Positions 1-8,945 of a stretch of DNA of 64,000 bases are shown here, piece after piece. Within the stretch, counting starts at the first letter, position 1; each line of letters opens with the position of its first letter. The notes under the pieces were generated by a model. That model saw only the letters and a program-made list of their open reading frames with translations. It had not been told where the DNA came from and did no database searches. Source of the DNA: Bacillus tuaregi (GTDB taxonomy: Bacteria > Bacillota > Bacilli > Bacillales > Cytobacillaceae). Made by a program: the position numbers and the translations under genes. The DNA is taken from NCBI RefSeq assembly GCF_900104575.1, contig NZ_LT629731.1:2492689-2556688 (forward strand). Reading direction: 5' to 3'.

Positions 1-31
1 TGGCTTTTTTAATCTTGTCCTTAGAAAACAT
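1..31 (-). CDS. 5' end of an unidentified gene (partial)
   Basis: Only the first ten codons are inside the window. They start at an ATG (29-31) and read MFSKDKIKKA toward the left edge. A strong Shine-Dalgarno (GGAGGGAGG) lies about 6 nt upstream, which is why I call it a gene start. Nothing can be said about its function. Confidence 0.5.
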   Translation of the reverse strand, partial: MFSKDKIKKA

Positions 32-165
32 AATCAACCTCCCTCCTTTCAACTGTTAGACCTTTTAGCAGTATAAAACGTTTCAAATTATAAAAAAGAA
101 TCTCTTAAATGATAACGTACAAAGAAAGAGTGATTATTCCGTTTATACTATTCAACTCTTGCATC

Positions 166-564
166 TTAAAGTTCAGCGCTTACAAATTCACCAAAAGTAA
201 TAAATAAAATTACAATTAAAAATGTGATTGAAACTAACCACTCATGGTAATAACTCTTATCACTTTTCTTTACTATCCACTCTTCTATTCCTCGAAAAAA
301 ATATATCAAGAAGAAAAAAATAGGAAAGGGAAGACTACGAATCATTGGCGAATAGGGAAAATAGTTACCTAATGTAAATGTGGCAATAATGAAAATAATC
401 ATTAAAGTAACTTCAATAACTATAAAGATACTTTTTCTCCCCTTTGAAAACACTCCCTTACTTTTGCTCTTAATGTTTAACCGTCTTTTCAAATAATACT
501 CTGACACAAAAAGATAAAATCCTAATATAATAATTAGGCCCAAAATCATTGTACCCAAGCTCAC
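166..564 (-). CDS. DUF4181-like small membrane protein
   Basis: Small protein with about four hydrophobic segments and a basic loop (KSKSKGVFSKGRK) between the first two. The RGIEEW motif before the last segment, and the overall pattern, fit the DUF4181 family of Bacillus membrane proteins, whose function is unknown. I place the start at the GTG at 564, because GGGGAGGG sits 5 nt upstream of it; an in-frame GTG at 585 has no suitable spacing. It is monocistronic as far as can be seen. The family call rests on recalled motif similarity only. Confidence 0.6.
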   Translation of the reverse strand: MSLGTMILGLIIILGFYLFVSEYYLKRRLNIKSKSKGVFSKGRKSIFIVIEVTLMIIFIIATFTLGNYFPYSPMIRSLPFPIFFFLIYFFRGIEEWIVKKSDKSYYHEWLVSITFLIVILFITFGEFVSAEL

Positions 565-625
565 AAGATCCCTCCCCAAATACACTTCCCTTTAAAAAAA
601 TCCATGACAGACTGCATTAACCTTG

Positions 626-1510
626 TTAATGGATTAAGTCTTGGAAGGTCTTATCAAGCGTTGGAAAGGTAAACGTATAACCTTCACGTTCTAAACGTTC
701 TGGAAGAACCCATCGACTTTTCAGCACTAATTCTGTTTCTGTTTTGATAAAAATCGCCCCAGCCTCTAACAACCATTTGGGCGAAGGCAAGCCGAAAGGA
801 ACATTCATTTTTTTTCTTAACGCTTGCATTAATTCACGATTACTAACAGGATGAGGGGAAGAACAATTAAAAACTCCACTAAGATCTTCTCTATCTTTCA
901 AAAATAGAATAATTCTATATAAATCCTCGACATGAATCCAACTAAACATTTGGTCTCCGGTTCCTTGAACTCCCCCAAGCCCAAACCGAACTAAATTTTG
1001 GTATGGAACCATTACTCCACCATTCTTCCCTAATACAATAGCAATTCGTAACGCAACTTGTCTTGTACTTGGTAAATCAAATGAAAAGAAGGTTTTCTCC
1101 CAGTTTGTTGCAACATCAACAGAGAACCCTGAACCAATTACTCCACTTTCTTCGGTCATGGGTCTATCTTCTGCGTGTCGATAAATCGTTGCTGTGCTGG
1201 AATTGATCCAAAGCTTAGGGGGATTGGGACAAGCTAAAATAGATTCTCCAAGAATTTTTGTTGTCCTAATCCTTGAATTCATAATTTCCTTTCTATTGCC
1301 TTCGTTGTATCGACAATTCACAGATTTCCCCGCAAGATTGATAAGAAGCTCAGCATCTTCCAATACTTCTATTATTCTCTCTTTTTCCTCCCAAGAGATA
1401 TGCTGTTGATTCCTTGTGATGATCCTTACCTCATATCCTAATTTCTTAAATTGATTTTCAAAATACTTACCAATAAAGCCAGTGCCGCCTGCTAAAATCA
1501 CTTTTTTCAT
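626..1510 (-). CDS. TIGR01777-family NAD-dependent epimerase (YfhF-like)
   Basis: Extended SDR-type protein with an N-terminal Rossmann fold. The glycine motif GGTGFIG lies at residues 8-14, followed by LINLAGKSV and a C-terminal region (WVLPERLEREGYTF) characteristic of the TIGR01777/YfhF family. That family resembles sugar-nucleotide epimerases, but its substrate is not established. The start is the ATG at 1510, with GGAGG 6 nt upstream; the TTG four codons earlier lies inside that Shine-Dalgarno. About 294 aa, the usual family length. It is surrounded by small unrelated genes on the same strand. Confidence 0.85.
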   Translation of the reverse strand: MKKVILAGGTGFIGKYFENQFKKLGYEVRIITRNQQHISWEEKERIIEVLEDAELLINLAGKSVNCRYNEGNRKEIMNSRIRTTKILGESILACPNPPKLWINSSTATIYRHAEDRPMTEESGVIGSGFSVDVATNWEKTFFSFDLPSTRQVALRIAIVLGKNGGVMVPYQNLVRFGLGGVQGTGDQMFSWIHVEDLYRIILFLKDREDLSGVFNCSSPHPVSNRELMQALRKKMNVPFGLPSPKWLLEAGAIFIKTETELVLKSRWVLPERLEREGYTFTFPTLDKTFQDLIH

Positions 1511-1646
1511 ATGGTCCTCCAATTATTCTAAAATTAAATTAGATTGTTTTACCTTGCTTACTTTGCAAAAATAAGAAACAGAAGAATCATTTTCGTTAAT
1601 GAGAAAAAACTCTATCCTTAATCTAGCGAGGCCAAATCTACTGGTT

Positions 1647-1895
1647 TTATTCTTTTAAAGGCCTTCTCATCTCTTCAGGCAAACATTCAGTAAGAAAGTT
1701 AAATAAAACTCTACCCTGTATCTTGTCTGCCAAATAGTTCAAATAAACCTCTTCTTCATTTTCGATTTCAACATCTTCAAAGTAGTCTTTGTACTTATTC
1801 CAAAGGTCTGGTTCTTGCTCTTTAATTGATTTCAAATTGAATATTACTCCACTTTTTAAGTAATCCATTCGTTTCATCCCCTTGTTTGTAATCAT
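1647..1895 (-). CDS. hypothetical small protein, 82 aa
   Basis: Short acidic, probably helical protein without a signal peptide or membrane segment. GGGAGG lies 3-4 nt before the ATG, close but usable; a second GGGG-preceded ATG ten codons in is an alternative start. I do not recognise the family. Its Glu-rich centre and hydrophobic C-terminal half suggest a small cytoplasmic helical fold. It lies between the epimerase and the DUF1835-type gene with short gaps, so it could be co-transcribed with the latter. Confidence 0.55.
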   Translation of the reverse strand: MITNKGMKRMDYLKSGVIFNLKSIKEQEPDLWNKYKDYFEDVEIENEEEVYLNYLADKIQGRVLFNFLTECLPEEMRRPLKE

Positions 1896-1961
1896 TGTCC
1901 TCCCTCTTCTTTTACATTACAAGAAGAGCTACCGTTACAGGCATATTGAAAAGAAAAATTA

Positions 1962-3056
1962 TCATGAACGTATTTTAATACTATAGTGTCTCATCGATTT
2001 TGGTATTCCTCTTAACTCAAGCACCCCGCTATATATTAGATGCCTAATCCTATATTCTAAGTAGAAAGGTCCGGCTTCATCCAGTTGTTCTAATATTTCT
2101 CCAATCACTGTTCCGGTCTTAATAAAATCCTTTTTTCCTTGCTCATTGTGTAGCTTTTCAAGTGTTTTGATGATGAGTGGATCATAATGTTCTTCTGGCA
2201 CTCCTATGATTTTATCGTTCATCCATACACGTAGGACTTCTTTCGTTTGGGATAATGTTTCCCATTCCCTTTGAAGCTGCAATCGATTCTTATGCGATAA
2301 TGGATGGTTCTCTTTGTTTCTTTCAAAAAGTAACTTTAAACTCTCAGGTTCAATCTGGCCTGTATGAAAAATAGGCCGTTCTACTTTGGAAGTAATATAT
2401 TTTTCATAAAGTTCAGTGGAGTTCATAAGAAAAATCTCATTTTCTTTATCTCGCAATAAATAGAGGATATAACGAAGACCTGTTTGTTCACCTGCATTAT
2501 TTCCATACCAAAGATAAATAGGAACTTGTTCAGAAATATCCTCGATCTCACGCAATGTATTTGTTAGTTTATTTTGATATTCATAATCATCCAGTTCAAA
2601 ATTGATATTGTCGTATAACCATTCTGCTCTGAAAGCCTGATCCTTAGTTTCATCGAGCTTCCACAAAGGTCCGATTGAAAAGAAGTCTGGAAAACCAATC
2701 ACTTTCTTTGGATGTTTTAGTCCTACTCTTAAATTTCCAGCTGCAAATTCAGGGGAGACAATATGAACACTAGCTTTATTAGAAAGGTTAGTAGAACGAC
2801 GGTGTATTTGTATGGTTTTATTGATTATTTCTACCATTTTGTTCAGGTCATTTTGTTCGATAAAGTAACCTCTGCCTTCAAGTGATTTATATTCTTCGTG
2901 ATGAAACGTATCAAATTCCTCAGCATGATTTAATTCATACGTTTCCCACTCACCATTTTCACTCACACTCGATACAATTACATATTTTTGGGTTTTAGCT
3001 CTATAAACAAAAACGACATTGGGTTCTATAAAGAAATAAATAAATGGAAACTTCAC
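1962..3056 (-). CDS. DUF1835/DUF3658 domain protein
   Basis: About 364 aa. A central segment (HIVSPEFAAGNLRVGL, then VIGFPDFFSIGPLW) matches the DUF1835 pattern. The C-terminal third, with WMNDKIIGVPEEHYD followed by a winged-helix-like tail, resembles DUF3658. Proteins of this architecture are common in Bacillales and have no known function. The start is uncertain: the only in-frame candidate near the 5' end is a GTG at 3056, and the nearest Shine-Dalgarno-like AAAGGA is over 20 nt upstream. No partner gene suggests a role. Confidence 0.65.
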   Translation of the reverse strand: MKFPFIYFFIEPNVVFVYRAKTQKYVIVSSVSENGEWETYELNHAEEFDTFHHEEYKSLEGRGYFIEQNDLNKMVEIINKTIQIHRRSTNLSNKASVHIVSPEFAAGNLRVGLKHPKKVIGFPDFFSIGPLWKLDETKDQAFRAEWLYDNINFELDDYEYQNKLTNTLREIEDISEQVPIYLWYGNNAGEQTGLRYILYLLRDKENEIFLMNSTELYEKYITSKVERPIFHTGQIEPESLKLLFERNKENHPLSHKNRLQLQREWETLSQTKEVLRVWMNDKIIGVPEEHYDPLIIKTLEKLHNEQGKKDFIKTGTVIGEILEQLDEAGPFYLEYRIRHLIYSGVLELRGIPKSMRHYSIKIRS

Positions 3057-3148
3057 TTTGGTTTTTATGATTAACAGTTCCTTTTATCTAAATACTTGTC
3101 GAACGGCACTCTTATAGTGGAATAAACATATTAGATTTAAATGCTTTT

Positions 3149-3436
3149 TTATTGATTTATCACAGCATATCCAATCCATCCAATTAGTAAAATGTTTGGA
3201 GAAATCAACAATGCCGATAGCCACCTGATGTTTTTTCTGAGAGATAAAGCAGCTCCAAGATAAAAGAATGGAAATATCAGACCCCACCATTCAAAACGTG
3301 GTGTTGCAGCTAAGTAAAGGGATAATGGGATGATAAGTATGAAGGAAATAACAAGAAATATTGCCTTTTTTGAAACTAAAGCTATAAATGAAAATACGAT
3401 GGAAGCAATCATAAACGGCCAAAAGAATAATCCCAT
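3149..3436 (-). CDS. small membrane protein, 95 aa
   Basis: Three to four hydrophobic segments make up almost the whole protein, with a conserved-looking loop TPRFEWWGLIFP in the middle. The start is the ATG at 3436, preceded by AAGGAGG at 6 nt spacing; the longer reading frame upstream overlaps the neighbouring gene and has no such signal. No family is recognised. It follows the 119-aa gene below by about 70 nt on the same strand, so the two may be co-transcribed. Confidence 0.65.
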   Translation of the reverse strand: MGLFFWPFMIASIVFSFIALVSKKAIFLVISFILIIPLSLYLAATPRFEWWGLIFPFFYLGAALSLRKNIRWLSALLISPNILLIGWIGYAVINQ

Positions 3437-3509
3437 AGAAGTCCTCCTTAAATTTTTCATACCGTAAATACTTTGCAAAAGCTCGCCTGTTAACGCAAGA
3501 AGAACACTT

Positions 3510-3869
3510 TTATTTACTGGTAAACCCTTTCCCAAGAACCGTTTTTTTATCCAAACTAACAAAAACTACAAGTTTTCCAGAAGAATCAGTCTCGGTGTTA
3601 TTAAAAGTAACAGAATAAACTTGTTCTTTGCCATAACTTTTATCAATTGATGTTTTTATACCATCATTAATAGGTACTTTCTTTACAATCGAATCCTTCG
3701 GGCTTACTGGAATTAAAGCTCGTTCTGCATCAGCCAAACTATTGAAAGCTACCATCTCAATTGGTAATTGGTTCTCAGATGCAGAATAAAAGGAAACAAT
3801 TCCTATTACCATAAATATTAAAAGTACCGCTAAGATCCCGAAAATAAGCCATTTAATTGACTTTTTCAC
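3510..3869 (-). CDS. N-terminally anchored extracytoplasmic protein, 119 aa
   Basis: One N-terminal membrane segment (residues about 6-30, WLIFGILAVLLIFMVIGIV) is followed by a soluble domain of about 85 residues that should face outside. The start is the GTG at 3869, with AAAGGAAGGAAG just upstream; the frame is open further upstream but without a ribosome binding site. The exported part ends with a beta-rich stretch (KLVVFVSLDKKTVLGKG). No family or enzymatic motif is recognised. Confidence 0.6.
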   Translation of the reverse strand: MKKSIKWLIFGILAVLLIFMVIGIVSFYSASENQLPIEMVAFNSLADAERALIPVSPKDSIVKKVPINDGIKTSIDKSYGKEQVYSVTFNNTETDSSGKLVVFVSLDKKTVLGKGFTSK

Positions 3870-4232
3870 TACTTCCTTCCTTTCTATCAAATTGTTATCA
3901 TTCAGTTTACCATATAAATCCAATCATCCTGTTAAACATATTATCCCTAAATGAAAATAGACGCATTTCTTATTAGAAAAATGCGCCTTTAATTGAATTG
4001 CGTGCAAAAAAAGCTGACTTTGATGGCGTAACCCACTTGGCTTATGAAGCTATATATGAAGGGTTCAAATTGCATAATCTATTTAAGCTAAATTTTTGGT
4101 TGGCTAACCCTAAGCAAACGAATAATACCAAAAAGAACATTAAGTCCTTCGTAGTTATGAACACACTGGGCTGGCTTTTTATGGAGAAATCACTATTTTT
4201 CTAGAAGTATTATTCAATGATTTTGAACAACC
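3870..4232. other. intergenic stretch with one hairpin
   Basis: About 360 nt without a supported gene. A hairpin at 3959-3987 (GCGCATTT / AAATGCGT, 10-nt loop) could end transcription leftward from the ATPase gene. A plus-strand open frame at 3998-4204 starts RAKKADFDGVTHLAYEAIYE, which reads like protein, but it has no ribosome binding site and may be a gene remnant. Confidence 0.4.
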
Positions 4233-5087
4233 TCAAAACTCGTTTTCATGTCTTTTGAAAAATTTATAGTATGTACGGACATTTTCTAGTTCTGTCCACT
4301 GTCTCACCCTAACAGGGTTTTCATCAAGATTATAAATTTTTGCCTCCCTCATGGATAGCAGAAATGGAGAATGTGTTGATATGATAAACTGACAGCCAAA
4401 AAAACGAGCAGAGTCTTCAATAAATTTCACCAATTCCATCTGGCGTTTTGGAGAAAGACTGTTTTCCGGCTCATCCAAAATGTAAAGTCCATTATCGCCA
4501 ATTTTTTCAGTAAAATACAGGAATGCACTTTCCCCATTCGAATATTCCTTTACATTATCCATCAACTCATTCCTCACAAAATGGGACTGTGTTTTATTTC
4601 TAGCTGTATTAACTTTTTTTAACTGCTCGTAATCTGCCATAGATTTCATCTGAAAATGGGAATATTTCGCATTCAAATATTCTTCAAAAAGTTTTTCCCG
4701 TTTTTGGTCAATTCCCTCATTAAGATTCCGGATATTCAACATATAGTCAAATACATCATCACTAGTAATAATTCTGCTATTTTCAGGAATGTCCGCTTTA
4801 AGCTGCATCTCACACATATTGACATAATCGGGATAGAAATTAGATTTATTATAGATAGAATCACGTTTAATTCCTGTTTTTTCTGCTATCACATTTAGTG
4901 CAGTAGATTTTCCTGAACCATTTCCGCCATATAAAATCGTAACTGGCTCAAAAACAATCGTTTCAAAGCTATTTCTTGATAAAATTTTAAATGGATAAAA
5001 TGAGTCATAGCATGTTCTTTTTATTTTCATGAAAAAGTCAAATTCCATATCCTCATTTGGGAATGAAAAGGCATGTAAATAAATCAT
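4233..5087 (-). CDS. solitary ABC/RecF-like AAA ATPase
   Basis: ATP-binding protein of 284 aa with a complete nucleotide-binding core. The Walker A motif YGGNGSGKST lies near residue 55, Walker B with the following glutamate is LYILDEPENSLSP, and the switch histidine is in STHSPFLLS. This is the compact AAA_15/AAA_21 type ATPase, related to ABC and RecF proteins, often found as orphan genes or as part of defence and DNA-repair modules. No nuclease or toxin partner is adjacent, so its role is open. GGGGGG lies 3 nt before the ATG. Confidence 0.75.
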   Translation of the reverse strand: MIYLHAFSFPNEDMEFDFFMKIKRTCYDSFYPFKILSRNSFETIVFEPVTILYGGNGSGKSTALNVIAEKTGIKRDSIYNKSNFYPDYVNMCEMQLKADIPENSRIITSDDVFDYMLNIRNLNEGIDQKREKLFEEYLNAKYSHFQMKSMADYEQLKKVNTARNKTQSHFVRNELMDNVKEYSNGESAFLYFTEKIGDNGLYILDEPENSLSPKRQMELVKFIEDSARFFGCQFIISTHSPFLLSMREAKIYNLDENPVRVRQWTELENVRTYYKFFKRHENEF

Positions 5088-5131
5088 AATCCCCCCTATA
5101 ACAGTTCTATTAATATGTAATACATATCATT

Positions 5132-6277
5132 TTATTCCACAGGAACATATCCAGTACGTTCAACAAGTTCTTGTCCTTGTTCAGATAGCATCCAATTGAT
5201 GAATGGTTCAATATGGGGATTATCACTACCAGCCGTAATAGCATAGAATTGATCGACAAGTGGATATGTTTTATTTTGGATATTTTCTTTGGTCGGTAAA
5301 GTTCCTTCTACAGCAATATTTTTTATCTTCCCATTCTCTACCATGTTCTGTGAAAAATGCCTGAAGGAAAACCCCATAGCATTCGTACGGTTTTGATAAC
5401 TCGTGGTCTCTTGAATAATACCTCCCATTGCTGAAACAATATCTTCTGAGGGTGGTTCCATTAACGGAACACCATCCATTACATTAATTAGTGCGGACTG
5501 GCTGCCGCTACCTTCAGGACGTTGAAACGCACGGATTTCTTCATCCTTTCCTCCTACTTCACTCCAATTGGTAATTTTTCCAGAATAAATACTTTTAATC
5601 TGTTCTATCGTTAGTTGGTCTACTTGATTTTTCGGATGAACAAAGAAAACAAAAGCCTCTCTTCCAATTGCTGTTAGATTTAATTCTACTCCTTGTTGTT
5701 CGGCTACCCTCATTTGATTTTCTGAAGGGTGCGCAATAAATATAATATCAACTTCACCTTTTAATAAACGATCAAAAGCATTGCTTGTTTGACTAGAGAC
5801 AACCTCACCTTCCTCTAATGGATAATCCTTTTCTGGATAAACAGCTTGAACAAAAGATGAATAAACTGGATATAAAGCTGTTGCTCCATCTAATAAAGGT
5901 AAATTGTCTTGAATTTTAAAAGTCGAGGGTTCATCTAAAGAAACTGCTTTTGTCCCTTCCGCAAATGGACGATATTCCGATAAATCTACATCTTGGGTGC
6001 TTACCACTTCAAGGGATTTAACATAGACTTGATAACCCTCGTAGGCAACTACTAAAACAACACATAAGGAAATAAAAATAAATGTACTATTCTTGGACAG
6101 TTTCCCCCTCAATTTACCGTAGATTGCTAGAATAATAATAATGATTAAACCAATTGTAATGATTGGAATAAAAAACGTATAAAACTCTGCATCTCTTGTC
6201 AATGATGCAATGATTGTCGCCACAAATCCTATGAATCCAAGCACGATAATTGTAAATATAGAACCAAACATTTTCAT
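5132..6277 (-). CDS. membrane-anchored PstS-like periplasmic-binding protein
   Basis: The first 110 residues contain about three membrane segments. The rest is a PBP-like domain with phosphate-binding-type landmarks: LLDGATALYPVYSSF, SSQTSNAFDRLLKGEVDIIF, QIKSIYSGKITNWSEVGGKDEEIRAFQRPEGSGSQ (in parts), and a C-terminal WMLSEQGQELVERTGYVPV. PstS proteins normally have one lipid anchor and sit in pstSCAB operons. This one has several N-terminal membrane segments and no transporter genes nearby, so it could be a sensor or scavenging protein. Start chosen at the ATG at 6277, with GAGG 6 nt upstream. Confidence 0.8.
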   Translation of the reverse strand: MKMFGSIFTIIVLGFIGFVATIIASLTRDAEFYTFFIPIITIGLIIIIILAIYGKLRGKLSKNSTFIFISLCVVLVVAYEGYQVYVKSLEVVSTQDVDLSEYRPFAEGTKAVSLDEPSTFKIQDNLPLLDGATALYPVYSSFVQAVYPEKDYPLEEGEVVSSQTSNAFDRLLKGEVDIIFIAHPSENQMRVAEQQGVELNLTAIGREAFVFFVHPKNQVDQLTIEQIKSIYSGKITNWSEVGGKDEEIRAFQRPEGSGSQSALINVMDGVPLMEPPSEDIVSAMGGIIQETTSYQNRTNAMGFSFRHFSQNMVENGKIKNIAVEGTLPTKENIQNKTYPLVDQFYAITAGSDNPHIEPFINWMLSEQGQELVERTGYVPVE

Positions 6278-6487
6278 TTTTAACCTCATTCCTTCTTCCT
6301 CTCACCATTTCTTTTCCCTATTCATTTAAGATAACTTTGATGAACCTTCCCCTTTTCCAACTTATACTCCTTGTTCAATTAATCCACTAACTAAGTATAT
6401 TCTTTCATAATTTTCTTCATATTTGAACATAAATGTTTCATTTACTTATCGAGTGTTATTTCGGAAAATGACCCTAAAATGAAACAA

Positions 6488-6517
6488 AGCGCTGATCCTT
6501 GCTACAGGAAGTCGCCC
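6488..6517 (-). terminator. terminator-like hairpin, GCGCTGATCC repeat copy 1
   Basis: Imperfect hairpin (AGCGCTGATCC / GGAAGTCGCC on the plus strand) about 20 nt beyond the stop of the 166-aa secreted protein gene, with a T-rich tail on the minus strand. The same sequence type recurs at 9773-9802 and 10319-10347. Confidence 0.5.
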
Positions 6518-6534
6518 GATTGTTTAATAAGCAT

Positions 6535-7035
6535 TTAATCATGTCTCACACATTTTTTATCAATTTTTTCAAGTGTTATATATTTTCCACGCACCCTACT
6601 TTGCTTTACTACTTCCCAGACTTTATCCCCTCTTTTAATTTTCAGAAGCACATTTGTTCCATCTATTTCTTTATAAAATACATAGCCAGTAAAAGCATTA
6701 CCCCATTTTTGACTGTATTTATCACTTATTATTAATAACTGTCTATTACCAATTGAAGTCCCATGAAACAAAGCTATTAATGAATTTAAATGGGAGTCTT
6801 CCTTTCCTATTGGGACTCGCATTTTGATTAAATCGTTGTATTTATAAACCAAAGCACTGTCTTTTTCCTTTAATTCTTTTAACACAGGATAGCTTGATTC
6901 AATATCTTGTTGAATTTTATTGTTGAGAAGATACATACAATTATCAAATGTTTGCGAACTGGCCAAAACATCGGGTTTTAGTGATTGAAATAACAAAATA
7001 AGCACAAATATGAAAGCTAGTAACAACCTAAGCAT
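6535..7035 (-). CDS. secreted protein of unknown function, 166 aa
   Basis: Typical Sec signal peptide: a hydrophobic stretch LLLAFIFVLILLF and a cleavage-like site around LASS near residue 26. The mature part is about 140 residues, mixed alpha/beta, with two cysteines (one near residue 33 and one in the C-terminal KKCVRHD). No known domain is recognised. GGAGG lies about 9 nt before the ATG. It is followed by a hairpin terminator and appears monocistronic. Confidence 0.6.
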   Translation of the reverse strand: MLRLLLAFIFVLILLFQSLKPDVLASSQTFDNCMYLLNNKIQQDIESSYPVLKELKEKDSALVYKYNDLIKMRVPIGKEDSHLNSLIALFHGTSIGNRQLLIISDKYSQKWGNAFTGYVFYKEIDGTNVLLKIKRGDKVWEVVKQSRVRGKYITLEKIDKKCVRHD

Positions 7036-7120
7036 GGGTATATACCTCCATTTTTTTACTTATTGCTATCTTTCCATTTTCGTATTGAATTAAAACTGCC
7101 CTTTAACTACATAAATAAAG

Positions 7121-7142
7121 AAAAAATGGACTGCTGCAGCCT
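7121..7142 (-). terminator. orphan terminator-like hairpin
   Basis: GGCTGCAGCAGTCC followed by TTTTTTC on the minus strand. No minus-strand gene ends here now; the IS element begins about 200 nt to the right. The context CCCTTTAACT...AAGAAAAAATGGACTGC is also present at 10571-10608, next to a working-looking terminator, so this may be a leftover from a gene lost near the insertion. Confidence 0.4.
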
Positions 7143-7214
7143 ATCTCTGTTCAAATCTCGCTCCCAATAGTTGAACAAGGAAAAGATATTCTTGGGTCTT
7201 GAAGAATAATAACC

Positions 7215-7246
7215 AAAGTTATTCTAATAACTTTGAGAATAACTTT
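7215..7246. repeat. 11-bp perfect inverted repeat
   Basis: AAAGTTATTCT and AGAATAACTTT are separated by 10 nt, and the spacer itself repeats AATAACTTT. It lies in the 358-nt gap before the transposase gene, outside the likely IS end. It could be an operator or a weak hairpin. No other feature is seen in this gap. Confidence 0.4.
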
Positions 7247-7394
7247 GTTGCAAATGGGCCAAAAATAAATGGAGCATTCCTGTTAGAAGAATTTTCGGGG
7301 ACTTGAACAAAAAAGAGCCCTCTTGGTATGATACGGGGTGTCAAATCGTGTGGCGAAATGACCCCTAACTTAGTTAACCAAGGAGGACTCCAAA

Positions 7395-8672
7395 GTGGAT
7401 TTTAACGAAAATCAGAAAATAAATCAAGTCACCGAGAATACACTCGTAGTCGGAATTGACATTGCCAAGCGAAAACATTTTGCTTGCTTTGTAGATGACC
7501 GTGGTCGGGTGCTCCAAAAATCTTTCCCAGTATTACAGTCTAGTGATGGCTTCCAGTGGTTTTATCAACGTATTTTGACTGCAATGAAAGAATACGAAAA
7601 AACGGAGGTCATTGTTGGGATTGAACCAACAGGCCATTACTGGCTAAATTTAGCCTATTTCCTTGAAGAACGGGGTATTCCCCTGGTCATGACCAACCCT
7701 TTGCACGTTAAAAAGTCAAAGGAATTGGATGACAATTTACCAACAAAACATGACCGTAAAGATGCGCTAGTAATCGCTCGTCTTATTAAAGATGGACGCT
7801 TCAGTTATCCACGTATCTTGAAAGACATGGAGGCTGAACTTCGTGTTGGATCAACGTTTAGAGGGAAATTGACAGAGGAACTTAGTGCTGTCAAAAACAT
7901 GATTATACGCTGGTTAGATCGCTATTTTCCTGAGTTTACTCAGGTCTTTCCGTCATTTGGAAAGATGGCAATGGCTGTACTAGAATGTACCCCATTTCCG
8001 AGTGATCTCCATCAGAAACAAGCTGATGAGGTTTTATCCCTTTATCGAAAGATCGAGGGGCTCAAATCTCCCCAACGACCAAAAGCAGTGCGCCTCATTG
8101 AAGTCGCTGCTTATTCCATTGGAGTAACAGAAGGACGTGAGATGGCCCGTATTGAAATCGCCACGCTCGTTCGCCGTTACCATCAGCTGGAACAAGATAT
8201 CGAGAGGATTACGGGGCACTTAGTTGAGCTTGTAAAAACTTCTGTAGAGTACGAGTGGCTATCAACGGTACCAGGACTAGGAGATACAACGATAGTTGAT
8301 TTATTAGCTGAAATCGGAAGCTTTTCATACTATGAAGACCCACGCCAACTAATCAAACTCGCGGGGTTGACATTACGAGAGAGTTCTTCCGGACAGCACA
8401 AAGGGCAAAAGCGCATCTCCAAACGTGGCAGAAGAAAGCTGCGTGCCCTCCTATTTAGAGTCATGATGCCGATGATTCGCTATAATGAAGCTTTTAGAAA
8501 ACTGCACGAATATTATACAAATCGTCAGGTTAATCCATTACGTAAGAAGCAGTCCATCGTGGTTCTATGCGGAAAACTATTAAAAGTGTTACATGGAATC
8601 AGCACGAAGCACAAAGCATTTGATGCGCAGCGAATGATGAAGGATATTCCGAGTCTCGCAGAGACTATATAG
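7395..8672 (+). CDS. IS110 family transposase (DEDD recombinase)
   Basis: The N-terminal RuvC-like DEDD domain has the motifs VVGIDIAKRKHF (first Asp), VGIEPTGHYWLNLA (Glu), and KHDRKDALVIARL (last Asp pair). The C-terminal Transposase_20 domain contains LSTVPGLGDTTIVDLLAEIG and a serine-containing helix region (GLTLRESSSGQHKGQ). It cuts and pastes the element through a circular intermediate guided by a bridge RNA. The 425-aa length is intact with no internal stop. The start is a GTG with AAGGAGG 9 nt upstream. It probably acts alone with the non-coding right end. Confidence 0.92.
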   Translation: MDFNENQKINQVTENTLVVGIDIAKRKHFACFVDDRGRVLQKSFPVLQSSDGFQWFYQRILTAMKEYEKTEVIVGIEPTGHYWLNLAYFLEERGIPLVMTNPLHVKKSKELDDNLPTKHDRKDALVIARLIKDGRFSYPRILKDMEAELRVGSTFRGKLTEELSAVKNMIIRWLDRYFPEFTQVFPSFGKMAMAVLECTPFPSDLHQKQADEVLSLYRKIEGLKSPQRPKAVRLIEVAAYSIGVTEGREMARIEIATLVRRYHQLEQDIERITGHLVELVKTSVEYEWLSTVPGLGDTTIVDLLAEIGSFSYYEDPRQLIKLAGLTLRESSSGQHKGQKRISKRGRRKLRALLFRVMMPMIRYNEAFRKLHEYYTNRQVNPLRKKQSIVVLCGKLLKVLHGISTKHKAFDAQRMMKDIPSLAETI

Positions 8673-8689
8673 ATTTCTACATCCCCTTT

Positions 8690-8945
8690 ACAGACCTAGA
8701 CAACAGGATGACACGGAGAAGCTGGCATTATATTCACCATTCGACCTAGAGTCCCTAAAGGAGCTTCGCTAGCCTCTGCCTTATGACTAGACCGAACGAA
8801 GGAATGTAGGCACACAGATGCCCAGAGATATGGGAGGGTACGTCATCATAAGTTACGCAGAGATCCATTGTGCATCACATAATTCTCTGACACTACTTAC
8901 CACAATTATCCAGTAGTGACCGCGTAGCGTACCCATATGATGGAA
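8690..8945 (+). ncRNA. bridge RNA candidate in the right end of the IS
   Basis: The non-coding right end folds well on the plus strand. ATATGGG...GGTACG (8828-8842) pairs with CGTACCCATAT (8928-8938). Inside it, GTTACGC (8852-8858) pairs with GCGTAGC (8922-8928). Two hairpins are nested within: CAGAGA/TCTCTG (8858-8889, 20-nt loop) and CACTAC/GTAGTG (8891-8918, 16-nt loop). A multi-branched RNA with two large internal loops is what is known for IS110-family bridge RNAs, whose loops pair with target and donor DNA. The limits are approximate and the loop assignments are not attempted. Confidence 0.5.

Noticed and set aside
3998-4204. Open frame MRAKKADFDGVTHLAYEAI
   Set aside because: No ribosome binding site and no family; mentioned only as a possible remnant inside the intergenic note.
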